Source: JASSUD01 sp031963045 | GTDB taxonomy: Bacteria > Pseudomonadota > Gammaproteobacteria > Burkholderiales > Burkholderiaceae | Direction of reading: 5' to 3' | Assembly (NCBI GenBank): GCA_031963045.1 | Contig: JASSUK010000043.1 | Span: forward strand, 1-64,000 | DNA: 64,000 nucleotides | Position numbers and translations under genes: made by a program | Notes under the pieces: model-generated | The model's input: only the letters and a program-made list of their open reading frames with translations | What the model was told of the DNA's origin: nothing | The model's database searches: none | Shown here: piece by piece, positions 16,523 to 23,600 of the stretch | Position numbering within the stretch: the first letter of the stretch is position 1 | Layout: each line of letters opens with the position of its first letter

Positions 16523-17748
16523 GCGGGCGCCTTCTTGCTAGTGCACACAGACGGAGCGATTTCTTCTACAACAAAGAGTTTGTCTTGCGCGGTAATGACA
16601 GAAGGGGTCACTGTTAAAGCAAAGCGTTCTACGAGATCTGGCGTTAATAGATACACAGGAGCTGCCACCGCATCAGCAAGTTTCGTATAGGCCTCCCAGC
16701 CTTTTTCCTTATCAAACTGTGTAGCAATCAAGGTAAGTCGCGTCACACCTTGGCGTTTTTTTAGGATTGGAATCGTTTTGTTTAACCATTCCAACTGCCG
16801 ATTATCTAATGGATCAAATACCACTACCGCTTGCGTGAAATCCCGCAGCGTGAGTGGATTTATCATTGTGCCGCGCTTAATGAGAACCGTGCCATCCGCT
16901 GCTTGAATGTTATTTGTGGCAGTAATATGAGGATCCAGGTAGCGAGTCTGCGTTTTCTTGGCTGTTGGTAATGCATAGAAGGATTGTTTCTGCCAGAACT
17001 GCCCGGCTATCTGCTGTTTCTTCTTTTCCCAATTTATCTGGGCGAAGCGTTCTTGCATCGCTTCAATCAAATCCGGCTCACTAATGGTCTCGATAGAACC
17101 TTTGATGCCTTGATCACCTGTTGCACCTTGCGCTACTCGACGTGCTAACCATGTAAGGTTAGATATCCCCTGTACGCTTGCCAGCACTTGAGGCGCTTTA
17201 CCAAGTGATGATGGCTCTGCCAGCATCACGATAGTGGGTACGGCTGTGATACGGTGCTTTCTGAACAGCGTAGGATCAATGATGATGTTGGGTACAGGAT
17301 TTTTTTGTGCAGCTAATGCCTGAATGGCTTTGATTCCTTCGCCAAGACGCATGTTTTTTGGAAAGCCACGAAAAACCAATACAGCATCTGGGTTGCCAGA
17401 AACAGCATCCAATAAATCATTCAGACCCCGTCCTCCCAATGAATGAGACACAAAAATAAGTATTTTGTAAGGAGTAACATTTTCCTTATTCATTGATAGT
17501 TGCTGCATGGCCTGTATCGTAGAAGACGAAGTTTGTAGCGCATTAAAAAAATGCTTGGCTTCCTGCTGAGCAGTCTCTATATGCCGGTTTTGCTGCCAGG
17601 CTGGTTGCTTTGATTGGCGTGCTTTCTCAACGATACGCTGGCCTTGTTGAATGAGCACTTCATCTTCTGACGTCAAAATAGGAGAGGCAAAACTGCTTCC
17701 AATGACGATTGAAAACGCGGCAGCCACTATCCCTTTAAAACAGCGCAT
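16519..17748 (-). CDS. traW: TrbC-TraW fusion, F-type pilus assembly protein
   Basis: The start is set at 17748 (MRCFKGIVAAAFSIVIGSSF), which begins a proper signal peptide; the longer frame overlaps the upstream gene further. Residues about 85-200 form a TrbC-type thioredoxin-like domain (ILIFVSHSLGGRGLNDLLDA, VLVFRGFPKN, IIIDPTLFRKHRITAVPT). Residues about 265-410 form TraW (RYLDPHITATNNIQAADGTV, LIKRGTMINPL, VVFDPLDNRQLEWL). In F these are two genes; SXT/IncA-C relatives also carry a fused form. Both parts act in the periplasm in pilus assembly. It overlaps trhF at the start and traU at the stop. Confidence 0.85.
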   Translation of the reverse strand: MRCFKGIVAAAFSIVIGSSFASPILTSEDEVLIQQGQRIVEKARQSKQPAWQQNRHIETAQQEAKHFFNALQTSSSTIQAMQQLSMNKENVTPYKILIFVSHSLGGRGLNDLLDAVSGNPDAVLVFRGFPKNMRLGEGIKAIQALAAQKNPVPNIIIDPTLFRKHRITAVPTIVMLAEPSSLGKAPQVLASVQGISNLTWLARRVAQGATGDQGIKGSIETISEPDLIEAMQERFAQINWEKKKQQIAGQFWQKQSFYALPTAKKTQTRYLDPHITATNNIQAADGTVLIKRGTMINPLTLRDFTQAVVVFDPLDNRQLEWLNKTIPILKKRQGVTRLTLIATQFDKEKGWEAYTKLADAVAAPVYLLTPDLVERFALTVTPSVITAQDKLFVVEEIAPSVCTSKKAPA

Positions 17749-18226
17749 ACGCCCGACCGATAATCTGATCTTCTCTAACTGCCCCCCAATAGCGCGAGTC
17801 AAAGCTATTAAAGCTTGTACCCATAAACCAGTAATCTCCCTCTTCGAGTGTCGTCTTCCCGTAGAAATAGTCTTCTGAATAACCTAATTGGCGAGCGAGA
17901 TATAAACCTTCCGCCACCATCTTGCCGTTTACTTTAATTTTTTGTTCGTGATCTATTTCAACGGTATCGCTCGGCATAGCAGTGAGTATTTTTAGCATCA
18001 GCTTACCTTTAAATAAAAAGGTATAGAGATTGCCGCGCTTTAACTGTTTATCTTTCAGATCGATCAAAAAGACGGAATATCCTGGCAAACATTTTTCGAC
18101 TTGCTCATCAATGCCAATGCGGTAACGGCTAGCAAAAGCAGCGCCGCCTAGCCATAACAAGGCTAAGGTAAGCATGGCCTTCACCCAAAACATCGTCCAG
18201 GTTGTTTTCTTCTTAAAAAAATTCAC
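17735..18226 (-). CDS. trhF: TrhF-like S26 signal peptidase of the conjugation system
   Basis: 163 residues. One N-terminal transmembrane helix (VKAMLTLALLWLGGAAFA), then KCLPGYSVFLIDL where S26 peptidases carry the Ser nucleophile, then KILTAMPSD around the general-base Lys, then SFNSFDSRYWGAV, the conserved S26 box near the C-terminus. The nucleophile position shows Cys in CLPG rather than the usual Ser-Met, a feature I recall also in TrhF proteins, so activity is uncertain. The role would be maturation of pilin or another exported factor. The GTG start overlaps the trbI stop as GTGA. Confidence 0.8.
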   Translation of the reverse strand: MNFFKKKTTWTMFWVKAMLTLALLWLGGAAFASRYRIGIDEQVEKCLPGYSVFLIDLKDKQLKRGNLYTFLFKGKLMLKILTAMPSDTVEIDHEQKIKVNGKMVAEGLYLARQLGYSEDYFYGKTTLEEGDYWFMGTSFNSFDSRYWGAVREDQIIGRAYALF

Positions 18227-18540
18227 TGCGGTAGGGCCTCTACATCCAGATAAATATCCGCTGGTGCGCTTACAACCGTATTGGCATCAAGAATCAAATA
18301 ACCTGCTTTTTGCAGTTTCATAACAGATTGGCGCGTTTTTGCCATATGTTTTTCTATTTCTGCTGATGAGGCTTCTTGCGGATACGACGCAACGATTTTC
18401 GCTATATCAATCACAGCGATAGGAGGAGACAGATAGATGCGTGTCTGAAGTGTTACGAGCTTAAAAATAAGGCAGGCATTGCCAAACCCCAACACCATAC
18501 TTAACACAGCAGCAAGCGCGATGGATTTAATGCGGATCAT
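18223..18540 (-). CDS. trbI: TrbI, F-type conjugation protein
   Basis: 105 residues with one N-terminal membrane helix (SIALAAVLSMVLGFGNACLI), then IAVIDIAKIVASYP, a helical stretch with AKTRQSVMKLQKAGYLILD, and the closing pattern ANTVVSAPADIYLDVEALPQ. This matches F-type TrbI, an inner-membrane protein that affects pilus retraction and assembly. In F and SXT, trbI lies between traC and traW/trhF, as it would here if the NACHT-HEAT gene inserted to its right were absent. It starts the run trbI-trhF-traW-traU-traN, joined by 4-base overlaps. Confidence 0.75.
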   Translation of the reverse strand: MIRIKSIALAAVLSMVLGFGNACLIFKLVTLQTRIYLSPPIAVIDIAKIVASYPQEASSAEIEKHMAKTRQSVMKLQKAGYLILDANTVVSAPADIYLDVEALPQ

Positions 18541-18810
18541 AGAGCTATGGTAATGCGCTCATGCTTGAGTTCGGCTGATGGCAAATGCTCAGATAAGGCA
18601 ATTAAGCCAGGTTGAGTAGTTAGCGGTATTGGTTAGTGCGTTGCCCATTGATAGGAAATTGTCCTGCTGAAAAATGCCTGTGGCGTTGGCTAAATGGCAA
18701 GATGAATACAGAGAATTACCGTAATTAAGCCAATTAATGGCAGCAATTACTTGGACAAGCTAATGCTTGAGATGGAATGGTGGAGATATAAAATTTCAGA
18801 ATATATTTTT

Positions 18811-18850
18811 TGCAATGTGTTTCATCAGAATTCTGATGAAACACATTGCA
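18811..18850. repeat. Perfect 40-bp palindrome
   Basis: TGCAATGTGTTTCATCAGAA is followed directly by its exact complement, with no loop; the centre is GAATTC at 18828-18833. The pairing ends sharply on both sides. T-runs lie before it and not after it, so it is not a standard terminator. It sits in the otherwise empty gap between the trbI start (18540) and the NACHT-gene remnant (18993), where the operon was broken. Confidence 0.95.
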
Positions 18851-18928
18851 GATTTTCCATCAAGCCTAAAAGTGTGAAACCGTGAAAAAATTTAATTTAC
18901 TAAACACTATAAATTCAGTCATTTACCC

Positions 18929-19019
18929 TCTCGTATTCTTATAATTCTCTTTGATAAGCTAATTCTGATCATCAGTATTTATTAGGCAAATCATGCAATT
19001 AAGCCAAAAAAACAACACT
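18929..19019 (+). promoter_or_regulatory. Shared leader of NACHT genes, copy 1
   Basis: The sequence around TTATTAGGCAAATC and CAATTAAGCCAAAAAA recurs at 36928-37014 and at 46198-46288, where it directly precedes the ATG of the 1756-residue NACHT protein. Upstream parts (TAAGCT about 40 bases earlier, a TCT-rich stretch) also align. The leader is therefore conserved and probably carries the promoter and ribosome site of these genes. I cannot fix the -35/-10 positions. Confidence 0.55.
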
Positions 19020-19139
19020 ATGTTTGCTGCTAGCCCGATTCCCCGAGATTTGATGAGTAAACACCTGCAAATGCAGGCACAAAGTGATTTGGATCAAGCT
19101 CGACTATATAAAGCTCAGTATTGTGATTTACATGCCTGA
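18993..19139 (+). pseudogene. NACHT-HEAT gene, 5' remnant
   Basis: The open frame reads MFAASPIPRDLMSKHLQMQA, then QSDLDQARLYK and a stop at 19137-19139. It aligns with the first 30 or so residues of the gene at 46289 (MLAASLISPYFMSKQLQMQA, QSHLEQARFYK). Only the leader and the first helix remain. It is a dead copy, or the scar of a gene that was deleted or replaced by the 289-codon frame that follows. Confidence 0.75.
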
Positions 19140-19171
19140 GTAAAACTATAACGTTTAAGAAGGAGTCATGT

Positions 19172-20041
19172 ATGTATTTTACTAACCAACCACTGAATTC
19201 CGTAGCGCGACGGGTAAATGAAAATTTACTACCAGCTTCGGATGGTCGTTTGTCTACTGCAACAAAGCAAACTGATAGTCAAAGTGCTACAGCTACAGCA
19301 CCAGCAAATGCAGATGTTTACAGCGTACATTCACCAGATAGGCAATGGCTGGCTACTTGCGATTGCGAAGGAAACCTTAAGTTGGGGAGAGTTGAGCACG
19401 GCCTACCTACGACGGTGATTAGACAGTGCAAAGGTTTTGCCTTTTCTACTGACAGCCAATCTTTGTTTTTATGCCAGCCGTACGATGCTTTAGAGCAGCT
19501 GAATAATGACAAAGCAAACAATAAGCGACAATTAGAAGAGGTAAAAGAATCGAAAAAAAAACTCGAGAATAAATATACGTCCGTGTCTTTTGGACAGCCT
19601 CTTGCTTTAATGACTGGAGGTTTAACCGCGATGTTTATACCGTTAGTAAAAATCCCCGCTATCTTGTTTATTTCGGGGGCAGGCATTTGGAAAGTATTTG
19701 CTTTATATAAGCTACAAGAAAGCTTCCCACAGCAGCGCCGTCTACTTGGGGATCGCGGACGTGAGATAGAGACTGAGTTAGCTGGTTTGCAAGCAGGGTA
19801 CTATGAAAAAATCCAGATTCGGCGTTTGTCGCTACAGTCGAATCAGTTCATAGCGGAAATTAAAATCCCTACGGAGGGTCGACTAGAAGCTATAGCGTTT
19901 TCGCAAAATGCAAAATATTTTTTTACTCTAGAAGAAGGATGGATTCGAGAAAAAATAAATAAATGGTCAACAGAGACTGGGGAGTTGATCCGAGAAATTT
20001 CGCAGCGAGAATTAGAAGAAGAACTGAGTTTTCTTGACTGA
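19172..20041 (+). CDS. Unknown protein with membrane hairpin, coiled coil and WD40-like pieces
   Basis: 289 residues; GAAGGAG precedes the ATG. Order: a Ser/Thr/Ala-rich N-terminus, one WD40-like strand set (VYSVHSPDRQWLATCDCEGN, then FAFSTDSQSLFL), a coiled coil (LEQLNNDKANNKRQLEEVKE), a membrane-like hairpin (ALMTGGLTAMFIPLVKIPAI, LFISGAGIWKVFAL), a second helix, and another WD40-like strand (LEAIAFSQNAKYFFTLEEGW). It looks like a propeller interrupted by a coiled-coil/membrane insert. I know no family of this layout. It lies between a NACHT remnant and the next NACHT gene and may work with them. Confidence 0.65.
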   Translation: MYFTNQPLNSVARRVNENLLPASDGRLSTATKQTDSQSATATAPANADVYSVHSPDRQWLATCDCEGNLKLGRVEHGLPTTVIRQCKGFAFSTDSQSLFLCQPYDALEQLNNDKANNKRQLEEVKESKKKLENKYTSVSFGQPLALMTGGLTAMFIPLVKIPAILFISGAGIWKVFALYKLQESFPQQRRLLGDRGREIETELAGLQAGYYEKIQIRRLSLQSNQFIAEIKIPTEGRLEAIAFSQNAKYFFTLEEGWIREKINKWSTETGELIREISQRELEEELSFLD

Positions 20042-20620
20042 GTCTGTTTTTTCGCTGCGATCTTAATAAGTGCCGTGCATGACCGATGTTGCGCTTAAGC
20101 TATTCTTGTTACTAGGCTGAAAGCATGAAGCAGCTTTTGCCTAATTCAGTATTTCCTTAACCTTATTTTTACCGACATATCAAGAAAAGGCCATCTCAGT
20201 TCATTGGAGATGACTTTTATGATAATGCCTCATTGGTCTGGGAAAGCAGGTAGAAATGAAAAAGCCTAAACGGTCATGAAGGCGAAAGCTAGAAACGGCC
20301 AAGGTGAATCTAAAACCAGTTGCTTATAGCTTTCCGAAGGGCAGAGGATCCATCGTGAAATGGAATCCGAAAGGTATAAGGTGAAGCACCAGGCTTGCAA
20401 TCGAGGAGGTGACTCTATGGAGAACTGTACTAAGCGTGATTAAATCAGCGCTTTTCTAGGTATTACCCGATTCCTCCATCCCTGTATTGTGCTTATTCTT
20501 TAGCTCGACATTCATCTTGACGCCACTGGCGTTACCCCGCCTCGTTTATTCATATAGATAAAAGAACTAACTACTGGCTCACCAATAGGTGGCGGGAGAC
20601 TTTAATCAATTGGAGGTAAA
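20042..20620. other. Gap holding a group II intron domain I-like remnant (about 20230-20440)
   Basis: No gene is visible. The part from about 20230 to 20440 has the look of a group II intron 5' region: GAAAGCTAGAAACGGCCAAG, GGTGAATCTAAAACCAG, TTTCCGAAGGGCAGAGGATC, GGTATAAGGTGAAGCACC, TGCAATCGAGGAGGTGACTC and TATGGAGAACTGTAC in order on the plus strand. It carries no reverse transcriptase, so it is a relic at best. The remaining bases hold only the ribosome site (GGAGG, 20612-20616) of the next gene. Confidence 0.45.
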
Positions 20621-23600
20621 GTGTTGTTTAGTGTATCAGGCCAATCCAGTATACGCACTAATGAACCATCATCTTTGACGGCGGTCTCAGATTCTTTCCA
20701 ACAAGCTCGTGAGCATAAAAAAAATAACAATCTCGAGGCGGCCGGGAAGGCATATGACAACGCTATCAGGATGGCAGAATTTGAACTGCAGACTGACACT
20801 TTTAATGAAATAAAAGAAGACGACCTGATTAATCTATACGTAGAGTACGCCCAGTTTTTACAGTCATGCGAGTCCAGTTGTCCAGAGACGATGCAGTGCC
20901 TTTATGATAAGGCGATACATAAGGCTGAGATCAGGCAGCAACGTGTACGTGAGAATGGGCAACAAAAAGCAGTGCTGCTAAAAATCTATCAAGATTACGT
21001 TCAACTTTTAGAGAAATGGGGTTTAGCCGAAGAAGCCCAAGCGCGACAGCTTAAGAAAAAAATACAAGCACTGAGTGTTGATAAGTCATTTCATCACACC
21101 TCCACTGCTCCAGCCCTGCCTACAAGCAGTACAGTGAGTTTGGTTCAGCCAACTTTTGCCTCTTCTTTCCCTCTTCAGCCACAACCAGGGAGGAGTATTA
21201 ACCAAGAAAAAAGCAAGTTAGTCGATCAGCTGTTTGAACAAATGCTTTTGCTTTTGGAAGAATTAGAGATCCCCGATAAACCCAGCCTGTTTATCGTCTA
21301 CGCGCACAATAGTGATCAGCCTGCTGCTGGCCAAGCTAAAGCCGAGATCGTCAAATACTTGATTAAGCAGCTGGTGAAAACTCGCGCTAATCTGTATTCA
21401 GATCAAACGCCAATGGGGCCGATTTATTCAGGTTTGCTAGACAAGCTTAAGCGTGATAATCAGCTTGAGGATATTTTAACCAGCCAACTTTGCTTGCTGC
21501 CTACGCAGTTGCGAGATGACGTAAGGCCTGTTGATAAGATCGTTGTGTGTTGCTCTGAGTTATTAAAACAGTATCTCGATTGGTCATACTATCCAGCTTT
21601 TTGTCATCAACTGGAACAAGCCTACAACATTGATCGTCAGCAAGGAGGGGATGCTACTCTGCGTACGGTCGTCCATCAGTTTGCCCAAAAAGAGGACTTT
21701 CATCACGTGCTCACCGAAATTGCTTTTTTACAAATTCGGGCAGGTACGCCAGGCGGTCAGCATGGTGTTATTCCTGTTGAGTTGACCGCAGCGAGCTGTA
21801 AATCGTGCCTGGCAGATTTCATCGATCTTACTCGAGTACGCATTAGTGATTTTCCCCGTTTTGAGCGACGAATAAGCGCTGGTGAGGACGTGTATCCCAA
21901 TCAGGGTCAGCACATGGTTTTACTTAAGCTGATCGAGAGACTATTCTGGAGAAGCGATGAGGCGATGACCAGTTTGAGCGAGTTTTGGCAGCAATACGAA
22001 AATTTTATTGGTTGGCTAAAAGATCAGCCTTTACCGCTTGATGCAAATCATAGCGTGGATCATATAACCGGTCTTTCATACAGCCTACGCACGATGCTCA
22101 GGCAACGAAGCTTGCTGCCTCGTCAATTTTCCTTAAGCGATTTACGTCAAGTGCTTTATCAACATTATAAACACTCGAATCTTTTAATTCAGCGAGTGTC
22201 AGGAGAAAAAGCATCGCTAGACAATTGCTATATCAATCTCGCGATTGTCGAAAGTCTCAAGCAGCGGAAGGAAGAGCAAACGAAGCAAACGAAGCAAACG
22301 AAGCAAACGAAGCAAACAGAGCAAACAGAGCAAACAGAGCAAACAGAGCAAACAGAGCAAACAGAGCAAACAGAGCAAACAGAGCAAACAGAGCAAACTA
22401 CCGTAGTCACTCGTCTACCCAGCAGTGAATCGCAGCAACTTCAAGCGGTCAATTACGCTAAATTAATTACTCTGGATAGCCTTTTTAATATTCAGCAATT
22501 ACGTGATGGTTCAAATGGACTTCCTAAACGAATTTTGATTCAAGGGCGAGCAGGTATCGGCAAAACCACATTATGCAAAAAATTGGTCTATGACTATCAG
22601 CATCAGGCGAGTTGGAAGGATCGGTTTGCTTGCGTACTATGGGTGCCGTTGCGTGAACTGAAAATCTTGCAAGGAGTCCCTAACCTAAAAGAATTACTTA
22701 GCCAGCGCTACTTGGCTAGCCAAGTAGGCGCTAAAGCATTGGTCAAAGTTTTTTACGCTCATTTAGACAAGACACTTTTTATTTTAGACGGTCTAGATGA
22801 GGTGATAGATGAATTGGATGAAGGCCGTCCACTCAAGGGATTATTAGAGGAGCTGCTTAAGCAAAAGCATGTGCTGATCACCTCTCGACCGGCTGGCATC
22901 GATCATCATTGCCTTGGTCAGCTGGATTTAGAGCTAGAAACAGTAGGTTTTACATCAGACAATGTGCAAGCTTATATAGAGAAGTTTGCACCTTCCTCTA
23001 GCCAAGCTGCCATCGAGCAATTTATCAATCAGACTCCCTTAATTCAGGGATTAGTCAATATTCCGATTCAGCTTGATGCGTTGTGTTATAGCTGGGATGA
23101 AAGCTTAGTTAAAAATCAGAAAACGGTGACCATGACTAAGTTATATGAAGCTATGGTCAGCAAATTATGGCGAAAAGATATTTTGCGCTTAGAAAAAGAA
23201 ATTCAAGGTAAGCGCTTAAAAGCTTCTGCACTCGACAATTGCTCTGTAAAAGATCTTGAGGAATTGATGAACGCCGAGATCGATTATTTCAGTTACTTAG
23301 CATTAAAGGGGTTAGCAGCTGGGAAGATCGAATTTAGCATGGAAGAATTAAGCGTGCGTAGAAGGGAGTTGAATGATGGGATTCTTGAGAATAAATTTCC
23401 CCCTATATTGACCCATAGCCTAATTAAAACCTCCTTTTTACACACAACTGATATTGAACAACCTGAAGCAAAGCGTCGCTATCATTTCCTACATTTAACG
23501 TTTCAGGAATTCTTTGCTGCAAAATTTCTTGTGAAGCATTTACAAGCGTATACAACTGAGTTAGGAAAAAACATCGTCATCCCATTGGTGCAGAATGATT

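Noticed and set aside
18811..18850. Palindrome as a terminator of the NACHT remnant or the tra operon.
   Set aside because: No loop, no T-run on the exit side in either direction, and it lies upstream of trbI rather than after a gene.
22228..22428. Cys/Val/Ser and Ala/Asn/Glu repeat frames over the 9-bp tandem repeat.
   Set aside because: Alternative frames of the KQT/EQT linker inside a long, clearly coding gene.
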